Source: Myxococcota bacterium
Lineage (GTDB): Bacteria; Myxococcota; Kuafuiibacteriia; Kuafuiibacteriales; Kuafuiibacteriaceae
Direction: 5' to 3'
Assembly: GCA_028289325.1 (NCBI GenBank)
Contig: JANQQN010000583.1
Location: forward strand, 1 to 57,444
DNA: 57,444 nt
Part shown: positions 1 to 9,043 of the stretch, in pieces
How positions within the stretch are numbered: position 1 is the first letter of the stretch
How the letters are laid out: each line of letters begins with the position of its first letter
Program-made: the position numbers and the translations under genes
The notes under the pieces: generated by a model
Database searches by the model: none
Told to the model about the DNA's origin: nothing
What the model saw: the letters and a program-made list of their open reading frames with translations, nothing else

Positions 1-1390
1 GCGGACGCTCCGCCTCCGGCATTGCCCGCCACTCGAAGAACGCGAGCGCGGGCTCGGGGAGAATCGTCACGGAAAGGATGTCTTCTTCCGAATGGATGAG
101 TTTCGGGTCAATCCCGTCGGTGGCTGTCGGCAGCCCCGGCGGGATGTCGTCGGCCGGGCGATGGGTGATCGGCTTTTCGTCGCCCAAGATGATCTTCATG
201 ATCTCGGGGTCGATCGGCGCCGGAGAACGACCGTACAGGCCGCGCGCGTAGTTCTTCACCTCGTTCGGGATGAGCTTGTAGCGACTTCCAGACAACACGT
301 TCATCACCGCCTGGGTCCCCACGATCTGGCTCATCGGCGTGACGAGCGGCGGGTAGCCAAGGTCTTTGCGGACGCGGGCGACCTCTTGCTCGACCTCGGG
401 CATCTTGTCGAGGGCCTTCTGCTGCGCGAGCTGCGCCCGGAAGTTCGAAATCATGCCGCCCGGGATCTGGTGCACTAAGATGCCCCGGTCGATATAGGGA
501 AGGGCGCCTTTGTTCTGCCGGCGGATTGGATCCAGCTTGGCGAAGTACTTGGCGATGGTGTCGAGTGCGTCCTGATCGAGGCCTAGGGTATAGCCCCGCT
601 CTTCAAAAATGGCCTGCATGGTCTCGATCGCTGGCTGCGAGGAGAAACCGCCCATCGGGGCCGTCGCCGTGTCGATCGCTCCGGCGCCGACCCGCACGCC
701 CTCGAGATAGGCGGACATGGCCATGCCGCTGGTGGCATGGCAGTGCATCTGTACGGGAAGGTCCGGGAACTCCTGCTTCAGGGCCTTGACGAGCGCTTCG
801 GCCATGAGTGGATCGAGTATGCCCGCCATGTCTTTGATCGCGATCGAGTCGATCCCGAGCTGCACCTGTTCTCGGGCGTAGCCCATGTAGGTCTCCACGG
901 TGTGGACCGGGCTTCGCGCGTAGCAGAGCACTCCTTGCACGTGTCCACCGTGCTTGCGCACGGCCTTAAAGGGCGCCTCGAGGTTACGGGTGTCGTTCAG
1001 CGCATCGAAGATGCGGAAGACGTCCATCCCGTTCTTGCAGGCCAGCGCCACGAAGCGGTCGACGACGTCGTCTGCGTAGTTGCGGTACCCGACGAGGTTC
1101 GCGGCGCGCAGCAGCATCTGGGTCGGGGTCTTAGCGCGCGACTTGATGAAGCGGAGCCGTTCCCAGGGATCCTCCCGGAGGAAACGAAGGCAGACATCGA
1201 AGGTCGCGCCGCCCCAGACTTCCAGACTGTAGTAGCCGACGCTGTCAATGACGTCGATGATGCCCTCGATGTCGGACCGCCGCATGCGCGTGGCCCACAG
1301 CGACTGGTGGGCGTCACGCAGGGTGGTGTCGGTGATGCGGACCCGGGTCGGCGTATCGGACGCGGACGATTGTTCCGTTGTGGGCTGCAT
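1..1390 (-). CDS. Biotin-dependent carboxyltransferase subunit (PycB/OadA/5S-like), 3' end outside window
   Basis: Carboxyltransferase subunit that moves CO2 between carboxybiotin and pyruvate/oxaloacetate (pyruvate carboxylase subunit B, oxaloacetate decarboxylase alpha, or transcarboxylase 5S). Reading leftward from 1390, the protein opens with a short tail and then RITDTTLRDAHQSLWATR, the metal- and substrate-binding start of the HMGL-like TIM barrel. DVFRIFDALND, GIDSIAIKDMAG and QMHCHATSGMA follow, the last being the metal-binding HxH region. The PYC_OADA region runs towards the left edge. The ATG at 1388-1390 is preceded by a GGGAG-like ribosome site. It lies 44 bp after accA in the same direction, so co-transcription with accD-accA is likely. 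The C-terminus is not visible, so a fused biotin domain cannot be judged, nor can the three possible family members be separated. Confidence 0.9.
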   Translation of the reverse strand, partial: MQPTTEQSSASDTPTRVRITDTTLRDAHQSLWATRMRRSDIEGIIDVIDSVGYYSLEVWGGATFDVCLRFLREDPWERLRFIKSRAKTPTQMLLRAANLVGYRNYADDVVDRFVALACKNGMDVFRIFDALNDTRNLEAPFKAVRKHGGHVQGVLCYARSPVHTVETYMGYAREQVQLGIDSIAIKDMAGILDPLMAEALVKALKQEFPDLPVQMHCHATSGMAMSAYLEGVRVGAGAIDTATAPMGGFSSQPAIETMQAIFEERGYTLGLDQDALDTIAKYFAKLDPIRRQNKGALPYIDRGILVHQIPGGMISNFRAQLAQQKALDKMPEVEQEVARVRKDLGYPPLVTPMSQIVGTQAVMNVLSGSRYKLIPNEVKNYARGLYGRSPAPIDPEIMKIILGDEKPITHRPADDIPPGLPTATDGIDPKLIHSEEDILSVTILPEPALAFFEWRAMPEAERP

Positions 1391-1434
1391 GGCTCTTTCT
1401 CCCTTCAGTTTCGACGGCCCCACAGGGGCGTCGA

Positions 1435-2286
1435 TCATCCTTCGAATGCTCCCATGGTGGAGAACTTCGCGATGCGCTGCTCGACGAGCTGCTCGCCGTC
1501 GAGCCCGGCGAGGGCGTCGAGATGACGAACGAGGGCCGCGCGCACGCGGTCAGCGGTCTGCTCGACGTTCGTATGGGCGCCTCCGTCGGGCTCTTCGATG
1601 ACCTCGTCGACCAACCCGAAGCCCGAAAGGGCGCTTGCGGTGAGCTTCAGGGCGTCGGCGGCCCGAGGCGATTCGGCAGCGTCGCGCCATAGAATGGAAG
1701 CGCATCCCTCCGGAGAGATCACGGAGTAGATCGAGTTTTCGAGCATGAGCACGGCGTTGCCCACGGCGATGCCGAGCGCACCCCCGCTCCCGCCTTCCCC
1801 GGTCACGATGCACACGAGTGGGACCTTGAGGCGGGTCATCTCCCTGAGGTTGACGGCGATCGCCTCGGCTTGACCCCGCTCTTCGGCGTCTTGGCCCGGG
1901 TAGGCGCCGGGCGTATCGACGATAGTGACGACCGGCAGCTCGTACTTCTCGGCCAGCTTCATCAGCCGGAGCGCCTTGCGGTAGCCTTCCGGGCGGGCCA
2001 TGCCGAAGTTGCGGGCGACGTTTTCTTCTACGTTCTTCCCCTTGTTGTGGCCGATCAGCATCACGGGGCGACCGTCGATGCGCGCGAAGCCTCCGATGAG
2101 CGCCCGATCCTCGCCGAAAGCGCGGTCACCGTGAAGCTCCATGAGCGTGTCACCGAAAGCCAGACGCACGTAGTCTTGAAGTACGGGGCGCCCTGGATGG
2201 CGCGCTAGCCGAACGATCTCCCAGGCGCTGCGCAAGGCGGCGCCTTTGTCGGTGCCGGCCGAAGGATGTTCGAGATGGGTAGTCAT
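1435..2286 (-). CDS. accA: Acetyl-CoA carboxylase carboxyltransferase subunit alpha
   Basis: Alpha half of the acetyl-CoA carboxylase carboxyltransferase, which makes malonyl-CoA for fatty acid synthesis with AccD. The 283-aa protein carries the family segments [40 protein letters not shown] and [11 protein letters not shown] (oxyanion-hole glycines), then [13 protein letters not shown]. It is shorter at the N-terminus than the roughly 320-aa enterobacterial form, which is common outside that group. The start ATG overlaps the accD stop by 4 nt (2283-2286), so the pair is probably translationally coupled in equal amounts. No biotin carrier or biotin carboxylase gene is visible in the window. 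Confidence 0.96.
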   Translation of the reverse strand: MTTHLEHPSAGTDKGAALRSAWEIVRLARHPGRPVLQDYVRLAFGDTLMELHGDRAFGEDRALIGGFARIDGRPVMLIGHNKGKNVEENVARNFGMARPEGYRKALRLMKLAEKYELPVVTIVDTPGAYPGQDAEERGQAEAIAVNLREMTRLKVPLVCIVTGEGGSGGALGIAVGNAVLMLENSIYSVISPEGCASILWRDAAESPRAADALKLTASALSGFGLVDEVIEEPDGGAHTNVEQTADRVRAALVRHLDALAGLDGEQLVEQRIAKFSTMGAFEG

Positions 2287-3137
2287 GTCGCCTCCTTGGC
2301 CTTTGACGACCGGGCGTAGCCGAGGATCTCGGCGATGCGGGTCCGAAGCGCCTTGCGTGGAACGACCATGTCCACGAAGCCCTGATCGAGGAGGTACTCC
2401 GCCGATTGGAAGTCATCGGGCAGCGACTGCTTGATCGTCTGCTCGATCACCCGGCGGCCAGCGAAACCGATCAGCGCGCCGGGCTCGGCGATGTTGACGT
2501 CACCCACCATGGCGAAAGACGCCAACACGCCCCCGGTGGTCGGATGGGTCAGAACCGAGATGTACGGCACACCGTGGGCGTCGAGTCGCCCGATCCCTGC
2601 GCAGGTCTTGGCCATCTGCATCAAGGAAAGCGCGCCCTCCTGCATGCGGGCCCCGCCGGAGCTCGACACCACGATGTAGGGTCGCTTGAGCCGAAGCGCA
2701 TCGAGCGCGGCCCGCAAGATTTTTTCTCCCGTCCCGCTCCCGAGACTGCCGCCGAAGAAGCGGAAGTCCATGACGGCGACGACCACGTCGATGGATTCGA
2801 TGCGCCCCAGGCCCGTCACGACGGCCTCGGACAGCCCGGTCTTGGCTCTCGTCTCCGTGATCTTCTCGGCATATGGGTTCGCGCCCGAGCGAAACTCGAG
2901 CGGGTCGGACGGCGCGATGCCGACGTGGGTCTCCTCGAAGCTTTCGGGATCGAGGAGCGATTCGATGCGTTCGACGGCCGTGAGCCGATGGTGGTAGCCG
3001 CACTGTCGGCATACCTTCAGTTCGGCGACGAAGGTCGCCCTATGGAGATATGCACCACAGCGCTCACAACGCACCCACGGATCTTCGTCAGGCTCCCGAC
3101 GCACAGGCTCGGTTCGGGATTGATCTAGCCACGTCAT
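2283..3137 (-). CDS. accD: Acetyl-CoA carboxylase carboxyltransferase subunit beta
   Basis: Beta subunit of the acetyl-CoA carboxylase carboxyltransferase (cytoplasmic). The N-terminal zinc ribbon is complete: Cys24-x2-Cys27 and Cys43-x2-Cys46. The crotonase-like core follows with [18 protein letters not shown] and [14 protein letters not shown], and the C-terminus has [12 protein letters not shown]. At 284 aa it matches the usual length. The ATG at 3135-3137 has an AAAGGAGG sequence upstream (spacing about 11 nt). It is the first gene of the visible accD-accA-carboxyltransferase operon, so the promoter should lie in 3138-3498. Confidence 0.96.
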   Translation of the reverse strand: MTWLDQSRTEPVRREPDEDPWVRCERCGAYLHRATFVAELKVCRQCGYHHRLTAVERIESLLDPESFEETHVGIAPSDPLEFRSGANPYAEKITETRAKTGLSEAVVTGLGRIESIDVVVAVMDFRFFGGSLGSGTGEKILRAALDALRLKRPYIVVSSSGGARMQEGALSLMQMAKTCAGIGRLDAHGVPYISVLTHPTTGGVLASFAMVGDVNIAEPGALIGFAGRRVIEQTIKQSLPDDFQSAEYLLDQGFVDMVVPRKALRTRIAEILGYARSSKAKEAT

Positions 3138-3498
3138 TTTCTCGCTGGCCTCCTTTGCGTCGACGGCGGAATCATCTTCCTGAGCACCACGCGCTCGACG
3201 TAGGAGTCAACGAAACCCGGACGGGCGGCGCCCTTGGATCGAGGGGTCTGAGCAATGAATGAGATGCTTTCCCGGAAGACCAGCGCGCAGTGAGCGCCAG
3301 GACGATCTGCTCCTCATGCACAGCCTCAACGCGCACGAAGACAGCTCATACTACGACAGCGTTGTCGTTCAATCGCGATCTTCGCCAAACCACGGACCGA
3401 TAGAGGACCTGCGAAACGCTGAGCGATGGTGCTGCCGTCTCGCGGTCTTCATTAGGCCCTCGCAGTTGTCGGCGAGGGGCGCTCCTGGGTCGAGCGCG
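3138..3498. other. Intergenic region upstream of accD
   Basis: No convincing gene on either strand. It should hold the accD operon promoter, but I cannot pick one with confidence; no riboswitch or strong hairpin was recognised. Confidence 0.4.
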
Positions 3499-3762
3499 TC
3501 ATTCGTCCGATTGATCAAATCGGACGGCCTCAACGACGTCGTAGTTCGGGGTTGTCGATTCCGTCAATGGCTGTTTCGTCAACTCGAACGTCACCGATAA
3601 CATCGTCGACGTTCTGCAGTCAGATCCCATGCCCTCCAGCAACGCGGTCGGCGTGGCCGAATCGACAGTCATCTGACGAGTGTCTTCACGGGCCACCGGC
3701 AGCTCGATAGTCCCCCGCTCGAGCTTGCAGAAGCCCTTCGTCTGGACAAGTCCGCCGACCAA
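3499..3762 (-). CDS. Doubtful small ORF, 87 aa
   Basis: Short reading frame beginning at a TTG, without a clear ribosome-binding site or recognisable domain. Composition (Thr, Glu, Asp and Val rich, few Arg) looks more protein-like than most antisense frames here. It lies directly downstream of the TolB/TPR gene in that gene's own frame, after its TGA at 3778-3780. It could be an independent small gene, a former C-terminal extension separated by a stop mutation, or chance. Confidence 0.2.
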   Translation of the reverse strand: MVGGLVQTKGFCKLERGTIELPVAREDTRQMTVDSATPTALLEGMGSDCRTSTMLSVTFELTKQPLTESTTPNYDVVEAVRFDQSDE

Positions 3763-3777
3763 ATCAAATCGTCGCCA

Positions 3778-5886
3778 TCACCCTTCATCGCCCGGCGGCT
3801 CGAACGGGGGCCAGCCCAGCTCGGCGCGCTGAGCGTTGAGGCGAGCGTCGATCACCTTGCCGAGCGCCTCCAGACGGTCCGGAGCGATCGCGTTTTCATA
3901 AAGCGGTGAGCGGAACGCCGCTCCGGTGAGACCGTCGTTGACCGCCCGCTCGAGGAGGCGCGCTGCGGCCTCCTTGTTTCCGAGCGCGGCCTCGACTTCG
4001 CCGTAGAACGCGAGTCGCGGGGGCGCCGCTCCTCGCTGAAGGTCGGCGTCGAGCTGTCGCATGTAGGCCAACAGCTTCGCCAGCCGAGCATGGTCCGCCT
4101 CCCGGCCGAGCGCCTGGTACGCCCGGAGTGCATTCGCCGCCGCCGAGCCGACGTTGTTCATCTGCTTGTAGTGCGTCGGTTTCCCGTGCACCGACTCGAA
4201 GTAGTCTACCGCGTCTTCGTAGCGCTCGAGGGCGACAAAGAGGGGCACAGCGACCTCGGCGATGAACGAATCCCGCGGCGCCTTCTCGACGACGTTCAAC
4301 GCTCGGTCGTCTCGACCGCTCGTCCACGCCACTGCCGCCTGCCCCAATGCTCCGCCCACCTCCTCGGCCCGGTCGAAGTCGCCGATGTGGAGCGAGGCGA
4401 ACGCGAATATTAGGCGCGCTGAGCGGTCGCCGGGAAACGCGGCGTAATTGGCTTTCGCGAGCTCGTAGGCCCGGGCGACATTGCCAGCCACGAGCTCGAT
4501 GTTCGCTCGGTGCGAGCGGACCGCGCTCTCGCCCAGCACGGCGGCCGCCCGATCCAGCACCGCCCGAGCTCGGTCGTACTGCCCCCGTTGACCATAACGT
4601 CCGGCCAAATTCGAGGCGGCAGGCAAGAATCCCGGATCGCGCTCGACCAAGCGCTCCAACAGCGCGACCGACGACGCCAGATCCGGCCGCGTGTTGGCCA
4701 ACCACAGCATCGCCTGGGTCAGGTTCGGGTTGAGCTCGAGCGCCCGTTCAAGGGCCGGGGCGGAATCCTCACCGCCACCGGGTACCGAGTCCAAGTAGAG
4801 GCCGAGCGCGGCGTGCGCTTCGGCCAGCTCTGGGTCGAGCGCCAGGGCTCTGTCGATCATGACCTTGGCCCGAGGGAGCTCCACCGCCGCCTCTCGCTCG
4901 CCGTAGCCGCCGTTCATGTTACTCAGAAGCATGGTGACTACCGCGCGCGAGGCTCGGATGGGCGCGTACTCCGGCGCGAGCGCCTGCGCCGTCTCCAGCA
5001 GCGACTCCGCCTTTCGCATGTTGGGTAGGGTTCGGGTGTAGATCAGCTCACGCGCCGTCAGATACTTTTCATAAGCCCCGGGGTCGGGCGGTGTGCCGCG
5101 GTTACTGAGTGTCAACCGGATCTCGAGGGCACGGCCGATGCGTTTTGCAATGTCATCTTGGACCGCAAAGATGTCTTCGAGCTTTCGATCATAGCTTTGC
5201 GTGAACACCGGGAATCCGGTCCTCCCGTCGAGGAGCGACGCGGACACGCGGATGCGTTCACCAGCCTTTCGCACCGAGCCTTCGAGCACGTGTGAAACCT
5301 GGAGCGCCTGAGCGATCGTCTTCACGTCGGCATTCTTTCCCTTGAACGCGAAGGAGGACGTCCGTCCGGCGACGCGAATGCTCGCCTCCCGGGCGAGAAC
5401 GTTCAGGAGCTCTTCGGCGAGTCCGTCCGAGAAGTAGTCCTGGTCCCCTTCCGGCGAGAGGTCACTGAACGGCATCACCGCAACCGCCACTGATTGCGAA
5501 GGCGCGGCGGCCACGGTGTCCTTCCCGTCCGCCGTGACCGCAACGTGGGCGAGCGGCGGGTCCACCCGGCCCCAGATCAGAAGCCCTGCCACCACCGTCA
5601 GGAGCGACACCAAGACCCAATCCACCGGCCGGGTCGGCGTCGGAGTTTCGCTTTCGGCGGTCGGTCGGACGCCGTCAGGGGTGAGCTCAAAGGCCCAGGC
5701 GAGGATCAATGCGACGGGAAAGCCCAGGCCCACCATCGCGGCGAACGTGCCGTCGAACCAATCTGGCAGCTTCAGCGCGCCTTCTAGAAGAGAGGCGACC
5801 TGCAGCAGCAGCCAGGACACCACCAGATAAAGACCGGCAACGCGGAACACGTTGCGGCGCTTCAGCTCTTGGAACAGATTCGCCAC
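3778..5886 (-). CDS. Membrane-anchored TolB-like/TPR protein
   Basis: 702-aa protein of the type often annotated adenylate-cyclase-like or TolB-like TPR protein. The N-terminus opens with MANLFQELKRRNVFRVAGLY, a signature of this family, followed by three hydrophobic segments (about residues 15-37, 47-67, 88-106). A periplasmic-type FlgO/TolB-like domain comes next (AVAVMPFSDLSPEGDQDYFS, VSHVLEGSVRKAGERIRV), then TPR-like helical repeats to the end (LALDPELAEAHAALGLYL, LERALELNPNLTQAMLWLA). There is no cyclase catalytic domain and no DNA-binding domain, although some relatives have one or the other. A GTG start (5884-5886) preceded by GAGAG is the best choice. Probable role: envelope-associated scaffold or regulator; substrate unknown. 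Confidence 0.85.
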   Translation of the reverse strand: MANLFQELKRRNVFRVAGLYLVVSWLLLQVASLLEGALKLPDWFDGTFAAMVGLGFPVALILAWAFELTPDGVRPTAESETPTPTRPVDWVLVSLLTVVAGLLIWGRVDPPLAHVAVTADGKDTVAAAPSQSVAVAVMPFSDLSPEGDQDYFSDGLAEELLNVLAREASIRVAGRTSSFAFKGKNADVKTIAQALQVSHVLEGSVRKAGERIRVSASLLDGRTGFPVFTQSYDRKLEDIFAVQDDIAKRIGRALEIRLTLSNRGTPPDPGAYEKYLTARELIYTRTLPNMRKAESLLETAQALAPEYAPIRASRAVVTMLLSNMNGGYGEREAAVELPRAKVMIDRALALDPELAEAHAALGLYLDSVPGGGEDSAPALERALELNPNLTQAMLWLANTRPDLASSVALLERLVERDPGFLPAASNLAGRYGQRGQYDRARAVLDRAAAVLGESAVRSHRANIELVAGNVARAYELAKANYAAFPGDRSARLIFAFASLHIGDFDRAEEVGGALGQAAVAWTSGRDDRALNVVEKAPRDSFIAEVAVPLFVALERYEDAVDYFESVHGKPTHYKQMNNVGSAAANALRAYQALGREADHARLAKLLAYMRQLDADLQRGAAPPRLAFYGEVEAALGNKEAAARLLERAVNDGLTGAAFRSPLYENAIAPDRLEALGKVIDARLNAQRAELGWPPFEPPGDEG

Positions 5887-5934
5887 CGACTCTCGATATC
5901 ACGATCAGGCCCTAGCCAAACCCCGCAAAAGCAC

Positions 5935-6507
5935 GCATGCCCCCGGAAACACTCAGTATTGTCGCCGGTTGCGTAAGATCCGTCGGCGCCCGCCCGCCCA
6001 GTCCACGATGGACCCGGGCCGTCGTTGTCGTATCGGCAGAAGCGCTCGAGCTTGCGCTGCAGATCCACCCAGTTCCGCAAGAGTGTGTGGTCGAGGTACT
6101 CGCGCCGGACGGTGCCGATCGCGCACTCCACGAACAGGTGTAACAACGGGACGTTCGGCACGGTCTTGATCTCTTCGACTTCGAGAACGCGGAGATGGTC
6201 CTGCCAACTGTGAGGGCGAAACGCCGGGTCGTGGTCGTTGCGGCATAGGACAGCTGGACCCGACTCGCCCGTCTACGGGTCCGGCGTGAACGCCGAAGCC
6301 GATGATGCGCCGGGTGTGTTGGTCCATGACGACGAGACTTCGGCGCGACGTGAGGATGACCGACTCGCATCGGAAGAGGTCGACGCTCCACAAGCTATCT
6401 TTGGCGTGGCCAGGAAGGATAGCCAGGAAAGGCCTTTTCGCCGCGGGTCGGGGCGATAGCCTCCTGGTCTCGAGGTTCATAGGCCGTAGCAGCTGAGTCG
6501 GGGTCAT
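5935..6507 (-). pseudogene. Decayed rve-type transposase (remnant A)
   Basis: Remnant of a DDE (rve integrase core) transposase. The conserved pieces lie in different frames in the right order: ILPGHAKDSLWSVDLFRCES and VVMDQHTRRIIGFGVHAG in one frame (about 6260-6450), then LRVLEVEEIKTVPNVP and GTVRREYLDHTLLRNWVDLQ in another (about 6010-6220). At least one frameshift separates them, and the C-terminal tail is missing. No terminal inverted repeats could be assigned. It abuts the 3' end of the TIR gene (stop at 6504), so insertion may have trimmed that gene's surroundings. Two other pieces of the same transposase occur at 8617-8965 and 22020-22200. Confidence 0.8.
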
Positions 6508-8201
6508 CGCCGTCTGGCGGAGTGGGCGAGGATATCGTCGATTGCAGAAGCGAGGGCTGTAGTTCCGACGGACGTATCGAGCGAGTACTTCCGCGCCAGA
6601 ATTGGAGACCATCGTCGAAGACGGTCGACGCTCACACCATGGCGGACAGCGACGATGAAGCTTATCGAACCGGATTCGATCTCGCGGCCAAGGAACGCGT
6701 CCAGCTCTGCCTTTACGTACGGGCTTTGCATTGCGGCTTCGCTGACGATGACCACGAGACAGCAACTTGTCGAGAGGCCCTCATCGAGTCGTCCGATTAG
6801 CGAATCACCTGGTTCGATGTTGTGAGCGTCGACCCATACACTGAGGCCATGGCGCCGCAGCGACGCCGCAAGTGGCATGACCACTGCGTCTCTGTCTTCG
6901 CTGGCATGTGAGACGAATACGTCGGACCGGACCGGCTCGCGGGGCGCGGGAGAGAATTCGCCTTCAAGCACGAGGTACCAGACGAACCAAAAGATGACGA
7001 AACCGACGCCGACCGGAATGACCTCTGTTGGTTGTGCAAGCGCGCCAAAGTGTTGACTCAATGTCACCGGCAACACGAAAGTCATCGCGATGCTCGCCCC
7101 GATGACGACGGCGGCGGGCAAAAGAAGCTTGCCGATACTCGAGGGCGTCCTCGGGCGGACAAAAAAAATGATTGCCCCGGCGACAACCATCGAGAGGAGG
7201 CCGTGCATGAACATCTCCGCACCCGCATGAGCGTACGGGCCGCCGTACGCCAAACTGATCTCATTGACGGCCAGAGCTCGACAGGGCAGCCACAACACCA
7301 TCCAGAAGATCAACATCATGCCATGTCCGAATCCCTTGCGTTCACGACGGGTTAGGGGGGCCATCGGGTTCCGGTCGACGCGTTGCCGTATCGTGTAGCC
7401 CGCAAGCAGGATCATAGGGACGTACACCGCAAGCCCGGCGAGTTTAACCAGTGTTTCGGTGAGTTCGGCGGCATACTGGTAGGGTCGCGTGAATGCGGGC
7501 GACATTGACTTGCTGAACAACGCCTGCATCAAGAGGAGTTGGGAGGTTAGGTCATGATGGTTCGCGACAAGTTGTTCGGTCCGCCGATGCCGGGCCTCAT
7601 CGTTGGCCTCCTCGGACTTTATCGCCATGAACGCCTCGTAGGCGGCCTCGGTTAGCGTATTCATGATGTGGCTCGGCGGTCCGTTGATCGCGCGGTCGAC
7701 CCCCAACCTCGAGGCCGCCTGTTGGACCTGGGCTCGATCTGCGCCATAGAGCTCGTCTTTGCTGCCGAGCCGAAGGATGTTTCGGAAGGCGCCAACGGCT
7801 GCCACCGACGCTTCGGGGTTGAGTTCGTCCAGATTCGATGACCTCAGGCCGGACGCCGAGATGCTGAATAGCCCAAAAACAGCAAGGATGCTGGCAATAA
7901 ATACGGGCAAGGAGCGCCGTGCAGCCTCCGATATAGATGGAGCCAGGAGGGTGTAGCTCCGCGCGAACGAAATCACCACGAAGGGAAAGATGAAGACGTG
8001 GAAGAAGTAAGCGTTGGGTGCATGCAGCATGATGACGGCCAAGGTCTCCATGTCGCGCGGTCCCCAAAGCAGAAGCTCGTAGATGTGGGTCATCGACAAG
8101 ACCCAAAGGGCCGCCAGGAGGAGCCCTGGTCGAGGCAAATCGAGCTGGGGGCGTACTACTGTCGACTCAGCCGCGAGTTTCGGATCATGCGAGTCACCCA
8201 C
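6504..8201 (-). CDS. Polytopic membrane protein with C-terminal TIR domain
   Basis: 565-aa protein with about eight hydrophobic segments in residues 25-412 (for example ILLAGYTI and MLIFWMVLWLPC) and a C-terminal TIR domain (about 425-560). TIR motifs seen: DVFVSHASEDRDAV (box 1), VWVDAHNIEPGDSLIGRLDE, and SPYVKAELDAF, where the Glu of the usual WxxxEL catalytic motif is kept but Trp is Tyr. Bacterial TIR domains are often NAD+ hydrolases or cyclases acting in phage defence, and the retained Glu allows activity. The membrane part matches no family I recognise. The GTG start at 8199-8201 is the first possible one, since an in-frame TAG sits two codons upstream; no good Shine-Dalgarno is seen. 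It stands alone between two transposase remnants, with no obvious sensor or effector partner. Confidence 0.8.
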   Translation of the reverse strand: MGDSHDPKLAAESTVVRPQLDLPRPGLLLAALWVLSMTHIYELLLWGPRDMETLAVIMLHAPNAYFFHVFIFPFVVISFARSYTLLAPSISEAARRSLPVFIASILAVFGLFSISASGLRSSNLDELNPEASVAAVGAFRNILRLGSKDELYGADRAQVQQAASRLGVDRAINGPPSHIMNTLTEAAYEAFMAIKSEEANDEARHRRTEQLVANHHDLTSQLLLMQALFSKSMSPAFTRPYQYAAELTETLVKLAGLAVYVPMILLAGYTIRQRVDRNPMAPLTRRERKGFGHGMMLIFWMVLWLPCRALAVNEISLAYGGPYAHAGAEMFMHGLLSMVVAGAIIFFVRPRTPSSIGKLLLPAAVVIGASIAMTFVLPVTLSQHFGALAQPTEVIPVGVGFVIFWFVWYLVLEGEFSPAPREPVRSDVFVSHASEDRDAVVMPLAASLRRHGLSVWVDAHNIEPGDSLIGRLDEGLSTSCCLVVIVSEAAMQSPYVKAELDAFLGREIESGSISFIVAVRHGVSVDRLRRWSPILARKYSLDTSVGTTALASAIDDILAHSARRR

Positions 8202-8616
8202 ACTATTCTATCTTCGTCGATTCGGAGCTCGGAATCACGCCGCACCGCAGCGAGCGCCATAGTGAGCTTGCCGAATATTCCCCGACGAGTGGCATGGCTT
8301 TCACGCGCCGTCCATTGGGTTCGCTGGTTGCTGCGGAACTCAAGTCCATAACAAAGGCATGGACGAACTACGTAGGTCAGGCTTTCAGAGCAGCAAAAGA
8401 AGCTCATTTTGCATGGGTTCACGTCAACTCAGGATCGGTTGCGTGAGCTGTCCACGGCTAGGTTTTCTGAGATCGCGATTGGTCTTACCTCCAAACGGGT
8501 GAAGAACTGTAGCCGCTCTCTTAATCGGCTCGCAGCCCTCTTTTTCTTCCGAGTCGACTCGACCGCGGTGTGTTGACGTATCTGCTCGGTGAGGTGTCGA
8601 TGGCGAAGTTTTTGCG
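8202..8616. other. Intergenic region between TIR gene and transposase remnant B
   Basis: No convincing gene. The stretch 8200-8560 is less GC-rich than its surroundings and should contain the promoter of the TIR gene, which reads leftward. Small antisense frames have no recognisable domain. Confidence 0.4.
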
Positions 8617-8965
8617 TCACGCAGCTACCGCAAGCCGGCCAGGCCGCCGCAACGAGATGGCCAGGTGAAGCGCGCCGGTCTCACAACTTGGACGCTCTTC
8701 GCCGGCGACGTCGGCCGGTGCTTGCCAGCAAGCGCGGTGTGAATCCCTATGTCGGTGTAGTAGATTTGCAACCATTACTCACTCGCTGCGGGGGCGCGGA
8801 ACGAGCGATGCCCGCGTGAGGATGCGACAGACGGCGCGACTATCGACCGGACCTCGGTGGATGCCGAACCCAACGATGCGCCGCGTGTGCTGATCGAGCA
8901 CCCCATCGCCCAGTAGTACTTCAGGACAATCGATTCGCAGCGACAGTGTCGGGTTCTACAGGGTG
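8617..8965 (-). pseudogene. Decayed rve-type transposase (remnant B)
   Basis: Second copy of the transposase seen at 5935-6507, with an internal deletion. Minus-strand pieces in order: CRCESIVLKYYWAMG, then in another frame VLDQHTRRIVGFGIHRGPVD (about 8850-8920), then YYTDIGIHTALAG and RFTWPSRCGGLAG near the C-terminus. The end reads AVAA and stop after a further frameshift at 8617-8619. This C-terminal SHCRGL-type tail followed by xVAA is characteristic of the family. The middle (catalytic Glu region) is missing. It cannot be functional. Confidence 0.75.
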
Positions 8966-9043
8966 AATGAGGGGGCCAGCCATGATGGCCGGTCGGTGAG
9001 CTAAACGACCCGCGGTGTGAGCATCGCCGCGCCCGACGGTCGG

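Noticed and set aside
2406-3128. 240-codon plus-strand frame opposite accD
   Set aside because: Antisense frame of a well-supported gene, no ribosome site, Arg/His-rich as expected of a GC-rich shadow.
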